From positions 1 through 47,841 of the forward strand of contig JAUWIB010000074.1 in assembly GCA_030605565.1 (NCBI GenBank): a stretch of 47,841 nucleotides of DNA. The letters run 5' to 3'. This stretch comes from a bacterium (GTDB lineage Bacteria > Zixibacteria > MSB-5A5 > GN15 > FEB-12). Below, piece by piece: positions 8,122 through 15,843 of this stretch (position 1 is the stretch's first letter; each line of letters opens with the position of its first letter). Under the pieces are notes generated by a model. The model worked only from the letters and a program-made list of their open reading frames with translations. It searched no databases and was not told where the DNA came from. Position numbers and translations under genes: made by a program.

Positions 8122-9175
8122 TCTCTCCAAGTTTCGCCAGGAGCTTCTTGATATCTTCAGCCCGCGTCTTGTGGGCAACCATCGTGATCTCACCGGAGCG
8201 CACCACAATCATGTCGGAACAACCCAGCACGGCTACGATACCATCGCCTTCGTTAAAGACGGTCATCTCATACGAATCCAGGGCAACAACATTGCCGATC
8301 TTGACATTGCCGTCGGTATCTTTGGTCTTGTAGCGACCCAGGGCATTCCAGTCGCCCACATCGTCCCACACGAAATCAGCCTTAACAGTCAGCACGTTAT
8401 CGGCTTTTTCCAGGACGGCCACATCAACGGAAATCGACGTAGCCTTGGTGTACAACTGCATGCGCGCTTCAATCTCAGACGCCTTGCCGATATGTTCAGA
8501 GTACTCCATGAGCAACTTGTGCATCTCCGGCTGGTGGTCCGCCAGTACCTTCAGGAAAGCCTGGGCCGTCCAGACGAACATCCCGCTGTTCCAAAGATAC
8601 TTGCCGCTGAAGTAGTACTCCTTGGCTACCTCTGTCCTTGGCTTTTCCGTAAAAGCAGAAACAAAGAACACGGGCTGATCGGTGGGATGCTCATATCGAT
8701 CGCCCACTCTGATATACCCATACCCCGTCTCGGGACGGGTGGGGACGATACCCAGAGTCAGCAGATAATCACCGGACGATGATATGGCGGCGCTGCTCTC
8801 TAAAATCTTCAAGAGTTTCCCCGCCGGATTGATCAGATGGTCCGCCGACAGTACCACCATATTCGCGTGCGGGTCTTCCTTCAGGAGATGAACGGCGGCC
8901 AGCCCGATGGCAACACATGTATTGCGACCGAACGGCTCGCTCAGGATGTTTACCTCGGTGAAGTTAGGCATCGCATCGGTGATAAACCTGCTCATGGAAC
9001 GGCTGGTGATAATCCGAGTGTTCTCAATCGGAATCAAAGGAAGAACGCGGTCAATCGTTTCCTCCAGCATCATCTTGTCGGACGTCAGTTTCAAGAATTG
9101 TTTGGGGCGGCTCGATCGCGACACCGGCCAAAACCTTTCCCCTTTGCCCCCGGCCAAAATCACTCCATACAGCAC
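8096..9175 (-). CDS. manC: Mannose-1-phosphate guanylyltransferase (GDP-mannose pyrophosphorylase)
   Basis: About 359 residues. It makes GDP-mannose from mannose-1-phosphate and GTP for glycan synthesis. The nucleotidyltransferase signature is GVILAGGKGERFWPVSR at the N-terminus with PKQFLKL right after, followed by NTCVAIGLAAVHL, LSADHLI, ETGYGYI, FTEKP and LWNSGMFVW. It is the short form without the fused phosphomannose isomerase domain. The ORF track begins at TTG 9181, but GTG 9175 has GAGG nine bases upstream and gives the usual MLYGVILAGG start. First gene of a six-gene operon behind the promoter at 9214-9242. Confidence 0.92.
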   Translation of the reverse strand: MLYGVILAGGKGERFWPVSRSSRPKQFLKLTSDKMMLEETIDRVLPLIPIENTRIITSRSMSRFITDAMPNFTEVNILSEPFGRNTCVAIGLAAVHLLKEDPHANMVVLSADHLINPAGKLLKILESSAAISSSGDYLLTLGIVPTRPETGYGYIRVGDRYEHPTDQPVFFVSAFTEKPRTEVAKEYYFSGKYLWNSGMFVWTAQAFLKVLADHQPEMHKLLMEYSEHIGKASEIEARMQLYTKATSISVDVAVLEKADNVLTVKADFVWDDVGDWNALGRYKTKDTDGNVKIGNVVALDSYEMTVFNEGDGIVAVLGCSDMIVVRSGEITMVAHKTRAEDIKKLLAKLGESDETRKYI

Positions 9176-9213
9176 TATCAAACACCTCTCAGACGTTTTC
9201 GCACAGTTAATCG

Positions 9214-9242
9214 ATCATAACAAGGTTCAACGCCTCAGTCAA
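9214..9242 (-). promoter_or_regulatory. Sigma70-like promoter of manC operon
   Basis: On the minus strand TTGACT (9237-9242) and TATGAT (9214-9219) with a 17-base spacer lie about 35 bases upstream of the manC start. Confidence 0.65.
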
Positions 9243-9280
9243 GCAAAGATTCCCCTCCTGAGGTTCCACGAGCCGACTTT

Positions 9281-9349
9281 GTGGTCGGCGTACGTCCCCG
9301 TGCGCCGACAACTTTTCGAGGTAAACGCGGTAGACGAGGACGTCCACCG
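9281..9349. repeat. Interspersed two-hairpin repeat, copy 1
   Basis: This 69-base stretch matches 47773-47841 at 63 of 69 positions. It contains two imperfect hairpins: GTCGGCGTACG / CGTGCGCCGAC, and CGGTAGACG / CGTCCACCG, each with one non-Watson-Crick pair. It lies in the non-coding gap between manC and iorB. Confidence 0.75.
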
Positions 9350-9376
9350 CACACTAAAAGATTCCCCCCTGAGGTC

Positions 9377-9427
9377 CCACACGTCACCCTGAGCGTCCAC
9401 ACGTCACCCTGAGCGGAGTCGAAGGGT
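9377..9427. repeat. REP-like element with duplicated 19-base unit
   Basis: CCACACGTCACCCTGAGCG occurs twice back to back (9377-9395 and 9397-9415); the second copy runs on into GAGTCGAAGGGT, completing the motif CACCCTGAGCGGAGTCGAAGGGT. The ends ACCCT and AGGGT are complementary. The same motif recurs at 12074-12131. Confidence 0.7.
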
Positions 9428-9479
9428 CTCATACTCTGTAGATATCCTGACACTGTTGAAAAGAACGTCGTACCGATGG

Positions 9480-9507
9480 TGGTGTCGGGCGACCCCGCCC
9501 GACACCA
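9480..9507 (-). repeat. Perfect 12-bp hairpin directly downstream of iorB
   Basis: GGTGTCGGGCG (9481-9491) and CGCCCGACACC (9496-9506) pair perfectly around ACCC, extended by one T-A pair. It lies a few bases after the iorB stop. There is no T-run, so it is either an interspersed palindrome or an mRNA 3'-end stabiliser rather than a clear intrinsic terminator. Confidence 0.6.
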
Positions 9508-9512
9508 TGCTC

Positions 9513-10115
9513 TCAGGTCTTGACCTGTTGAGCCGCCAGTTGGCGACCCCGCTCGAACGCCGTCAGGTTGATCTCGACAAACTTCGGTTTGACCTTGGTC
9601 TTGATGGCCTCGTTCCACGACTCTGTATCGAACGGCAAGTAACCGGACATCACCCCCAGAAGGATAGTATTCACCAGCCTCGGGTTGCCCAACTCGCGCG
9701 CGATGGCGTCAGCTTCAACCCCGATCACATTGGCCAGCTTCTTCTTCATACGTTCGAGAGCGTCGTAGGGATAGGTCAGGTCCTTTGTCGATGTCACTAT
9801 CGCCGGTATCAGGGAAGTCGTAGACACGATCGCCACCCCGTCCTTCTTCATCCAATCAACCGCCCGCAAGCCCTCGGCCTGTTCGAACGAAATCAGAACA
9901 TCGGCCTGGCCGTATGGAATTGTCGGCGAGAACACCCTGGGGCCGATGCGGACGTGCGAAGATACTACTCCGCCACGCTGGGCCATGCCGTGGATCTCGG
10001 ATTTCTTAACATCCAGGCCCGCTCTGATGGCCACTTCGGAGATCAACTCGGAGGCGAGCAAGACGCCCTGGCCACCGACACCTACTATCAGTATGCTGTA
10101 TTCATTATCAGACAT
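9513..10115 (-). CDS. iorB: Indolepyruvate:ferredoxin oxidoreductase beta subunit
   Basis: A 200-residue gamma-type (Fe-S-oxidoreductase) subunit: ILIVGVGGQGVLLASELI at the N-terminus, then EIHGMAQRGGVVSSHVRIG, VLISFEQAEGLRA and NTILLGVMSGYLPF. With IorA it oxidatively decarboxylates aryl pyruvates from transamination of aromatic amino acids to aryl-acetyl-CoA, reducing ferredoxin. The start is ATG 10115 with GGTGAGAAG upstream; the 29 extra track residues overlap iorA and are rejected. It lies eight bases after the iorA stop. Confidence 0.9.
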   Translation of the reverse strand: MSDNEYSILIVGVGGQGVLLASELISEVAIRAGLDVKKSEIHGMAQRGGVVSSHVRIGPRVFSPTIPYGQADVLISFEQAEGLRAVDWMKKDGVAIVSTTSLIPAIVTSTKDLTYPYDALERMKKKLANVIGVEADAIARELGNPRLVNTILLGVMSGYLPFDTESWNEAIKTKVKPKFVEINLTAFERGRQLAAQQVKT

Positions 10116-10123
10116 CTTCTCAC

Positions 10124-11905
10124 CTACGCTTTCACAAATTGACTTTTGAGAACGATGCATTCTTCCGGGCAGATCTGAGCACAGAGAGTACAGCCGGTGC
10201 AAAGCGATTCATCGATAATCGCCTTGGGATGCCCGTGCTCGTTGGTTTCCTCCGCCGCCGCGATAGCCGGACACGAAATGCGGAAACATGCCGAGCAGCC
10301 GTTGCAGGCCTCCAGATCGACCACGTATGGTTCGTCCATGATCCTTTTCGGCATCAGGACGCACGGGCGGGATGTAATCACCACCGATGGCTCGTCGGCC
10401 GCCATCTCTTCTTTGATCGTTTTGATGCACTGGTCGTAGTTGTACGCGTCGACTTCACGGATACGCTTGACACCCAGCGCCCTACAGAGCGTGGGAATGT
10501 CGACCTGTCCGGCCTCGCCACCCATCAGTGTCCGCCCGGTGCCGGGATGTTCCTGTCCCCCGGTCATGGCGGTGGCGCGGTTGTCGAGGATTGCCACCGT
10601 TACATTGCTCTTGTTATAGCAGGCATCAAGCAATCCGGTGATGCCCGAGTGCATGAAAGTCGAGTCACCGATCACCGCCACCGCCCCCTTCCTGGAACCG
10701 TCAACTCGTTCCATGCCGATAGCAGTCCCGATCGACGCGCCCATACAGATACAGGTATCCAGCGCCTTCAGCGGTGGCAGGGTACCGAGCGTATAGCAAC
10801 CGATATCACCCGTCACCGTGACCTTGAGTTTCTTAAGCGCCATGAATACTCCGCGATGGGGACAACCAGGGCACAAAACCGGTGGCCTGGGAAACATCTG
10901 TTCTTCGGGCGGCACCTCGGCAATGGCGATCTCTTTCAGAACGCCCGCCTTTTTCAAGCCTTGCGCCACCCGGTACGGCGAGTATTCGCCGCGATGACCG
11001 AAGAACTTTTTTCCTTCGACTTTGATCCCCGCCGCCAGTATCTGATCCTCGTAGAACGGTTCCAGTTCCTCAACCACGATTGCTTTGTCATGGCTCTTGA
11101 CGAACTCAGCAATCATCTTCATCGGCAGCGGGAAACTCATCCCGAGCTTAAGGTAATCCAAACCGGGTGCGACTTCCTTAGTGTACTGATAGGCGATGCC
11201 ACCCGTGATGATGCCGATCTTCGAGCCATTGTTTTCAATGACATTGAACGGCGACTGTTCGGCAAACTCCTGCAATTTCTTCAGGCGCTCCCGGACCACC
11301 TTGTGACGCCCGCGCGCGTAGGCGGGAATCATCACGTATTTGGCGGCATCCTTCGTGAACTTTGTCTGCTCCGTCTTGATCGGATCGTTGATTTCCACGA
11401 TTCCCTTGGCGTGTGAGATGCGCGTTGTCAACCGCAGCAACACCGGCGTGTCGAACTCCTCCGAAATCTCGTAAGCCGCCAGGAGCATCGTCTTGGCTTC
11501 CTGACTGTCCGATGGTTCCAACAGCGGCACCTGTGCAAACTTGGCATAGTGCCGGTTGTCCTGCTCATTCTGCGAGGAGTGCATCTCCGGATCATCGGCA
11601 CACACGAGCACGAACCCACCCCCAACACCTGTATACGAGTGTGTCATGAACGGGTCCGCTGCTACATTCAGGCCGACATGCTTCATCGCCACCATGGCCC
11701 GCGCGCCCCCCAGCGACGCGCCGATCCCCACCTCGTAGGCCACCTTCTCATTGGGCGACCACTGCGAATAAACACTGCGATATTTCGCCGCAATCGTCTC
11801 GAGTATCTCTGTCGACGGTGTCCCCGGATAGGCCGAGGCGAGTTTCACATCCGCCTCGAACGCCCCTCGGGCCACTGCCTCATTTCCCGACATCAGTTCT
11901 TTCAT
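10124..11905 (-). CDS. iorA: Indolepyruvate:ferredoxin oxidoreductase alpha subunit
   Basis: A 593-residue TPP-dependent subunit. The N-terminal pyrimidine-binding part contains SAYPGTPSTEILETIA; the middle has PRPPVLCPGCPHRG and the TPP/Mg region GDIGCYTLG and GDSTFMHSGITGLLDA. The C-terminus carries two ferredoxin-type [4Fe-4S] motifs, CNGCSACFRISCP and CTGCTLCAQICP, as in archaeal IorA. It acts in the cytoplasm with IorB. ATG 11905 fits the conserved start MKELMSGNEAVARGA. The coupled ADP-forming acyl-CoA synthetase at 30192-32300 could recover ATP from the aryl-acetyl-CoA formed. Confidence 0.93.
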   Translation of the reverse strand: MKELMSGNEAVARGAFEADVKLASAYPGTPSTEILETIAAKYRSVYSQWSPNEKVAYEVGIGASLGGARAMVAMKHVGLNVAADPFMTHSYTGVGGGFVLVCADDPEMHSSQNEQDNRHYAKFAQVPLLEPSDSQEAKTMLLAAYEISEEFDTPVLLRLTTRISHAKGIVEINDPIKTEQTKFTKDAAKYVMIPAYARGRHKVVRERLKKLQEFAEQSPFNVIENNGSKIGIITGGIAYQYTKEVAPGLDYLKLGMSFPLPMKMIAEFVKSHDKAIVVEELEPFYEDQILAAGIKVEGKKFFGHRGEYSPYRVAQGLKKAGVLKEIAIAEVPPEEQMFPRPPVLCPGCPHRGVFMALKKLKVTVTGDIGCYTLGTLPPLKALDTCICMGASIGTAIGMERVDGSRKGAVAVIGDSTFMHSGITGLLDACYNKSNVTVAILDNRATAMTGGQEHPGTGRTLMGGEAGQVDIPTLCRALGVKRIREVDAYNYDQCIKTIKEEMAADEPSVVITSRPCVLMPKRIMDEPYVVDLEACNGCSACFRISCPAIAAAEETNEHGHPKAIIDESLCTGCTLCAQICPEECIVLKSQFVKA

Positions 11906-11969
11906 CGTTGTCTCTCGATCTATACTGTCAACTTCTCTTGTCGCATTCAATCAAACCCGGCACCGGTAC

Positions 11970-12036
11970 CCCACCCAAAGCGCAACGTCGGGTGGGTTGG
12001 CGAAGCCTGGTAGGGCAGGATCCCTGTGATCCTGCC
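11970..12036. repeat. Two adjacent palindromes upstream of iorA
   Basis: CCCACCC (11970-11976) pairs with GGGTGGG (11990-11996), and GGCAGGATC (12014-12022) pairs perfectly with GATCCTGCC (12028-12036). No T-run follows either. They look like interspersed palindromic DNA and lie in the presumed iorA 5' region. Confidence 0.55.
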
Positions 12037-12080
12037 GGCCGCTTCACACCATCACCCCGAACTCCTTCCAACCTCACCCT

Positions 12081-12131
12081 GAGCGAAGTCGAAGGGTGAG
12101 CGGAGTCGAAAGGTGAGCACAATCGAAGGGC
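12081..12131. repeat. Three tandem 17-base units of the REP-like motif
   Basis: Three contiguous units are visible: GAGCGAAGTCGAAGGGT, GAGCGGAGTCGAAAGGT and GAGCACAATCGAAGGGC, at 12081, 12098 and 12115. They are preceded by CACCCT, giving the same motif as at 9377-9427. This looks like decaying tandem amplification of one short element. Confidence 0.75.
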
Positions 12132-12154
12132 AACGTGGACCATCCGACCGCACA

Positions 12155-12170
12155 CGTGAACGTTTTCACG
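12155..12170. promoter_or_regulatory. Small dyad CGTGAA-N4-TTCACG between divergent genes
   Basis: A perfect 6-4-6 inverted repeat lies in the divergent gap between iorA and the lipoprotein gene. It has the size of a repressor or activator site, but no promoter boxes can be tied to it, so the role is open. Confidence 0.3.
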
Positions 12171-12241
12171 AGGAGAATGATAATACACACTGACTTTGTT
12201 GGCAATAGGCAACCCCCAAAAAAGTCTTGCACAATCGACAT

Positions 12242-12292
12242 AGTTGTCCGTTATTAGGTTAGAGATAGGGTTAGCAAAGGTAACGGACAACT
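12242..12292. promoter_or_regulatory. 12-bp inverted repeat before lipoprotein gene
   Basis: AGTTGTCCGTTA (12242-12253) and TAACGGACAACT (12281-12292) are perfect reverse complements separated by 27 bases that contain two copies of GGTTAG. It ends 18 bases before the GGAGG ribosome site of the lipoprotein gene, so it could be a leader-RNA stem or a paired protein-binding site. Confidence 0.5.
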
Positions 12293-12324
12293 CGGGCCTT
12301 ACCATAAGGCGGAGGCTAATTGAA

Positions 12325-12816
12325 ATGAAATACGCGATGTCGTTTTTAGTTGTAGTTCTTGCGGTCGGAATGACTGCCTGCGATTCGGACAATTCGACTG
12401 GACCACTTGCACCTATTGGCATACAAAAGCTCATCGGCGATTTGCCACATAAACCAATCGACCCTCAACAACTCATCGGCCGTTGGGAAGGAACCTATCA
12501 ATTCACATCGCATCATATCACTAATGCACCTCACAGAGTCAGATTCAACATCCAGATGGAGTTTACCGACACTTCCTACTGGTTCGACGAAGTTCCTTCG
12601 TCCGGTATCTGCAGCAATTACGGCGGAGGACCTTACTGGGTTGAAAACAGACAAATGAGATTCGAAGACCACACATTTCGACCTGCTCTCTGTATCTTCT
12701 ACTGTCTCATGCATGGCAGTTTCTCCTACCGAAACAACCAGGATGTGACGTTCTTGAATTTGATTCACCACTCTCGTGACTTCCGCGTACAGGTGAAACT
12801 AAGGAAGGTCGAATAG
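12325..12816 (+). CDS. Small hypothetical lipoprotein
   Basis: A 163-residue predicted lipoprotein. The signal peptide KYAMSFLVVVLAVGMTAC ends in a good lipobox, followed by DSDNSTGP. The mature part has a motif resembling small calycin-like or META-type envelope proteins (LIGRWEGTYQF near residue 52) and alternating strands to the C-terminus (FRVQVKLRKVE), consistent with a beta-barrel of about 110 residues with four Cys in the second half. The start is chosen because GGAGG lies nine bases upstream of ATG 12325 and it begins the signal peptide. No family is recognised with confidence. It stands alone between two repeat-rich gaps. Confidence 0.7.
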   Translation: MKYAMSFLVVVLAVGMTACDSDNSTGPLAPIGIQKLIGDLPHKPIDPQQLIGRWEGTYQFTSHHITNAPHRVRFNIQMEFTDTSYWFDEVPSSGICSNYGGGPYWVENRQMRFEDHTFRPALCIFYCLMHGSFSYRNNQDVTFLNLIHHSRDFRVQVKLRKVE

Positions 12817-12880
12817 CCAGTTCTCCACCACCGTGAGGCAAAACCAATTAGGCAGCCTGAAACCTTATTATCCTGTGCCC

Positions 12881-12900
12881 GGCAGATGTCCACATCTGCC
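12881..12900. repeat. Perfect 9-bp palindrome GGCAGATGT-CC-ACATCTGCC
   Basis: An exact 9-2-9 inverted repeat about 65 bases after the lipoprotein gene stop. No T-run follows, so it is more likely an interspersed palindrome than a terminator. Confidence 0.6.
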
Positions 12901-12922
12901 GCCAAGACTCTACAGACAGCGC

Positions 12923-12942
12923 GGCGCATGTGGACATACGCC
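12923..12942. repeat. Near-perfect palindrome GGCGCATGT-GG-ACATACGCC
   Basis: A 9-2-9 inverted repeat with one mismatch and the same architecture as the one at 12881, containing the core ATGT/ACAT. The two together resemble a paired REP element. Confidence 0.55.
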
Positions 12943-12985
12943 ACGCACGTAGCGGTCATCTCAGCCGCCTAAACCGCTGGAATCA

Positions 12986-13007
12986 TCCCGGATTCCAAAA
13001 TCCGGGA
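12986..13007. repeat. Perfect 9-bp hairpin TCCCGGATT-CCAA-AATCCGGGA
   Basis: Exact inverted repeat 9-4-9, about 35 bases upstream of the suf promoter. It could insulate the suf operon from upstream transcription, but there is no T-run. Confidence 0.55.
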
Positions 13008-13041
13008 ACAAATCACGCCTGCCAACAATTACACAAATAAT

Positions 13042-13072
13042 ACTTTACATTTTTGTAAGGTATTTGTATAAT
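13042..13072 (+). promoter_or_regulatory. suf operon promoter with overlapping dyad operator
   Basis: TTTACA (13044-13049) and a perfect TATAAT (13067-13072) with a 17-base spacer lie about 40 bases before rrf2. The dyad ACTTTACA-TTTT-TGTAAGGT (13042-13061) covers the -35 box and spacer, with an outer pair ACAAATA (13033-13039) / TATTTGT (13061-13067). Placement over the promoter of an Rrf2 gene suggests autoregulation by the Rrf2 protein. Confidence 0.75.
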
Positions 13073-13114
13073 GGACGCCCGGTTGTTGAAACGTAGATCG
13101 GTTTAGGAAATGTT

Positions 13115-13591
13115 ATGAGAATGTCGGCCACAGAAGAATACGGATTGCGATGCCTGTTGGTGCTGGCCCGTCAGGGCACTGAGGGGCAGATGTCGGTTTC
13201 CGATATCGCCGAGGCGGAAGGTATCTCGGTGCCGTACGCATCCAAGCTGCTGGCTATAATGCGTCAGGCCGGTCTGGTTACGGCGGTGCGAGGTCGCAAG
13301 GGCGGGTTTCGCATTCGTCGTGAACCGAGTGAGATAAATCTGTTGGAAGTAATCACCAAACTCGGCGGTCCGCTGCTGGACCCCGATCACTGCGCCAAGC
13401 GCACCGGCCAACTCGAACAGTGCATCCATACCGACAATTGTTCCGTGCATGATATCCTCGGTAGCCTGGCCGGGAAAATCGCCGGCTTCCTGGCCGGAAC
13501 AACCCTAAACGATCTGATTGAGAAGGAGCGTCTTATGGTGCTGCCGCGAGTTGGTAGCGACCAGTCGGACGCAAAGCAGATACAAGGATAG
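13115..13591 (+). CDS. Rrf2-family Fe-S-sensing transcriptional regulator of the suf operon
   Basis: A 158-residue winged-helix regulator of the IscR/SufR/NsrR group. The N-terminus MRMSATEEYGLRCLLVLAR is the usual Rrf2 start; the recognition-helix region is ISVPYASKLLAIMRQAGLV and the wing VRGRKGGFRI. The cluster-binding loop has Cys93, Cys103 and Cys109, with His112 in CSVHDIL, matching the IscR-type CxxH end, though the first spacing (nine residues) is longer than IscR's five. It is the first gene of the suf operon and has an operator-like dyad in its own promoter. It probably represses the operon when Fe-S supply is sufficient. Confidence 0.9.
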   Translation: MRMSATEEYGLRCLLVLARQGTEGQMSVSDIAEAEGISVPYASKLLAIMRQAGLVTAVRGRKGGFRIRREPSEINLLEVITKLGGPLLDPDHCAKRTGQLEQCIHTDNCSVHDILGSLAGKIAGFLAGTTLNDLIEKERLMVLPRVGSDQSDAKQIQG

Positions 13592-13636
13592 ATTCACATT
13601 GACCATGTTGTCCATACATAGAAGGATTATGCAGCC

Positions 13637-14407
13637 ATGACTGACAAGCAGTCTCTGTTTGAGTTCAAGGATATACACGTTGCCGTTGAGGACAAAGAGG
13701 TGGTGTCCGGGGTGTCGCTCACAATCGCGCCCGGCGAGATTCATGCCATCATGGGCCCCAACGGTTCCGGCAAGTCTTCCCTCTCCAACGCTCTCATGGG
13801 ACACCCCGACTACGCCATCACCAAAGGCGAAGCTTATCTTGACGGTCGCAACATACTGGATATGTCCGCCGACCAACGTTCACGCGCCGGGTTGTTTCTG
13901 GCCTTTCAATATCCGCTGGCAATTCCGGGCGTCTCGGTGGCCAACTTCATGCGGGCCGCCCTGAAATCCCACCGCGGCAAAGATGCCAACATGTCCGATT
14001 TCCGCAAACTCTTCAAAGCCGAGATGAAGGCGCTGTCTGTTGATGAATCATTCGCCACTCGTTACTTGAACGATGGTTTCTCCGGCGGCGAGAAGAAGCG
14101 CATTGAGATCCTGCAGCTTTCGATGCTCCAGCCCAAGATGGCGCTGCTGGACGAGACGGATTCCGGACTTGATATCGACGCTCTGAAGACGGTTTCGGAA
14201 GGGATCAATCGATTTCACTCGGACGCCAACGGCATCCTGCTGGTGACACATTACCAGCGGCTGCTCAACTACGTCAAGCCACAACATGTTCATGTCATGA
14301 TGCATGGCAAGTTTGTCAAGCACGGCGGTCCGGAACTGGCCTTGAAACTTGAGGAACTCGGGTACGAATGGGTGGCGCAGGAGTTGGCGGAGAAAGCCAG
14401 GGTGTAA
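13637..14407 (+). CDS. sufC: Fe-S cluster assembly ATPase SufC
   Basis: A 256-residue ABC-type ATPase with Walker [10 protein letters not shown] (residues about 38-46), Q-loop AFQYP, signature [11 protein letters not shown] and Walker [13 protein letters not shown], plus the H-loop VTHYQRLL. The length and the DETDSGLD variant are typical of SufC. It drives conformational changes of the SufBCD scaffold. It lies 45 bases after rrf2 and two bases before sufB. Confidence 0.96.
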   Translation: MTDKQSLFEFKDIHVAVEDKEVVSGVSLTIAPGEIHAIMGPNGSGKSSLSNALMGHPDYAITKGEAYLDGRNILDMSADQRSRAGLFLAFQYPLAIPGVSVANFMRAALKSHRGKDANMSDFRKLFKAEMKALSVDESFATRYLNDGFSGGEKKRIEILQLSMLQPKMALLDETDSGLDIDALKTVSEGINRFHSDANGILLVTHYQRLLNYVKPQHVHVMMHGKFVKHGGPELALKLEELGYEWVAQELAEKARV

Positions 14408-14409
14408 GC

Positions 14410-15843
14410 ATGTCGGACAAGATCAAGCAACAGAACGCGGAGTTGGCTTCGATCGGGGACGATTACGCCACCAAGTATGGTTTTCGCGACCCGATCGACT
14501 ACTTCCACAAAGGGGCCAGGGGGATCAACCACGAAGTGGTTGAGATGATCTCGAAGATGAAGAAAGAACCTCGCTGGATGTCGGACATCCGCCACCAGGC
14601 GCTCGACATCTTCTATTCCAAGCCGATGCCGCAGTGGGGAAACACCGAACTGCTCAGTGAGATCGATTTCGAAAACATCTTCTACTTCATGAAACCGATC
14701 GAAAACCAGCAGCAAAGCTGGGATGACGTCCCGGAATACATCAAGAAAACTTTCGACAAGTTGGGTATCCCCGAAGCCGAGCGCAAGTTTCTCGGCGGCG
14801 TATCGGCGCAGTACGAATCCGAAGTGGTCTACCACTCCATGCGCGAGGATCTGAAAAAGCAGGGGATCATCTTTCTCGACATGGACAGCGCCTTGCGAGA
14901 GTATCCTGAGATCGTCAAGAAATACTTCGGCACGGTAATACCATCCGCCGACAACAAATTCGCCGCCCTGAATACAGCGGCATGGTCCGGCGGATCGTTC
15001 ATCTATGTGCCTCCGGGCATCGACGTTAAGGTACCGCTGCAAGCGTATTTTCGCATCAACGCCGAGAACATGGGACAGTTTGAGCGAACCTTGATCATTG
15101 TCGACAAAGGTTCGCGGCTACACTACATCGAGGGATGCACCGCGCCGGTCTATTCGACCGACTCCCTGCACGCGGCCGTCGTGGAACTGGTCGCTCTGGA
15201 AGGCGCCTACATCAGATACACGACTATTCAGAACTGGTCGCGCAACATCTTCAACCTGGTGACCAAACGCGCGTCGGCGTTCAAGAACGCCACGATCGAA
15301 TGGGTCGACGGCAACCTTGGCTCGCGGTTGACGATGAAATATCCCTGCATTCAGTTGCTGGGCGAGGGCGCCAAGGGTGAGATGCTCTCGGTGGCCTTCG
15401 CCGGCAAAGACCAGCATCAGGACGCCGGGGCCAAGATGATTCATGCCGCACCCAACACTTCCTCGCGGATAACGTCGAAGTCTATCTCAAAGGACAATGG
15501 TCGCGCATCGTACCGTGGCCTTGTCAAAGTTCACAAGAATGCCGCGAACACCAAAGCGTCGGTGCAATGCGACGCCCTTCTCATCGGCGAGAATGCCCGC
15601 AGTGACACTTACCCGACGATGGAAATCGACCACGATCAGGTAAAGATCGAACACGAAGCACGTGTATCCAAAGTTGCCGAAGAACAATTGTTCTACCTGA
15701 CCAGTCGCGGTCTGACCGAGGATGATGCCCGTCTGCTGATTGTAAACGGCTTCATGGAACCTTTCACCAAAGAACTGCCGCTGGAGTATGCGGTGGAACT
15801 GAATCGGCTAATCGAGTTGGAAATGGAGGGATCATTAGGCTGA
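14410..15843 (+). CDS. sufB: Fe-S cluster assembly scaffold SufB
   Basis: A 477-residue SufB. Landmark residues known from E. coli are present: the Cys of VQCDALLIG (equivalent to Cys405) and the Glu cluster in [11 protein letters not shown] (equivalent to Glu432/434), followed by LFYLTSRGL. Long right-handed beta-helix pattern in the middle. The ORF track begins 14 codons upstream inside sufC; ATG 14410 ([14 protein letters not shown]) directly after the sufC stop is preferred. The stop overlaps the sufD ATG (TGATG). Confidence 0.95.
   Translation: MSDKIKQQNAELASIGDDYATKYGFRDPIDYFHKGARGINHEVVEMISKMKKEPRWMSDIRHQALDIFYSKPMPQWGNTELLSEIDFENIFYFMKPIENQQQSWDDVPEYIKKTFDKLGIPEAERKFLGGVSAQYESEVVYHSMREDLKKQGIIFLDMDSALREYPEIVKKYFGTVIPSADNKFAALNTAAWSGGSFIYVPPGIDVKVPLQAYFRINAENMGQFERTLIIVDKGSRLHYIEGCTAPVYSTDSLHAAVVELVALEGAYIRYTTIQNWSRNIFNLVTKRASAFKNATIEWVDGNLGSRLTMKYPCIQLLGEGAKGEMLSVAFAGKDQHQDAGAKMIHAAPNTSSRITSKSISKDNGRASYRGLVKVHKNAANTKASVQCDALLIGENARSDTYPTMEIDHDQVKIEHEARVSKVAEEQLFYLTSRGLTEDDARLLIVNGFMEPFTKELPLEYAVELNRLIELEMEGSLG

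Larger units (their letters stand above)
9182..9512. other. Gene-free gap of 331 bases, mostly repeats
   Basis: Holds, from left to right, the manC promoter, the two-hairpin repeat, the REP-like element and the iorB 3' hairpin. The 127-codon minus ORF here (9235-9618) is built from these repeats and the iorB end and is not considered a gene. Confidence 0.7.
11906..12324. other. Divergent gap of 419 bases between iorA and lipoprotein gene
   Basis: Contains the palindromes at 11970-12036, the 17-base tandem repeat at 12081-12131, a small dyad at 12155 and the inverted repeat at 12242-12292. Track ORFs here (for example 11928-12434 minus) are made of repeat sequence and carry no recognisable protein. 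Confidence 0.65.

Noticed and set aside
9235-9618. 127-codon minus ORF across repeats
   Set aside because: Built from interspersed repeats and the antisense-frame end of iorB; no ribosome site or family.
10139-11416. 425-codon plus-strand ORF antisense to iorA
   Set aside because: Lies wholly opposite iorA, which has clear family motifs; the product has the His/Arg-rich composition of a shadow frame.
12177-12257. 26-codon ORF with AGGAG directly before ATG
   Set aside because: The ribosome site is only one base from the ATG, too close for efficient initiation, and no conservation can be judged.
11928-12434. 168-codon minus ORF
   Set aside because: Crosses the 17-base tandem repeat and the antisense of the lipoprotein; low-complexity product.
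9377-13007. Short repeats as a possible CRISPR array
   Set aside because: Repeats are contiguous or palindromic without regular unique spacers, and there are no cas genes.
14290-15042. 250-codon minus-strand ORF
   Set aside because: Antisense to sufC/sufB.
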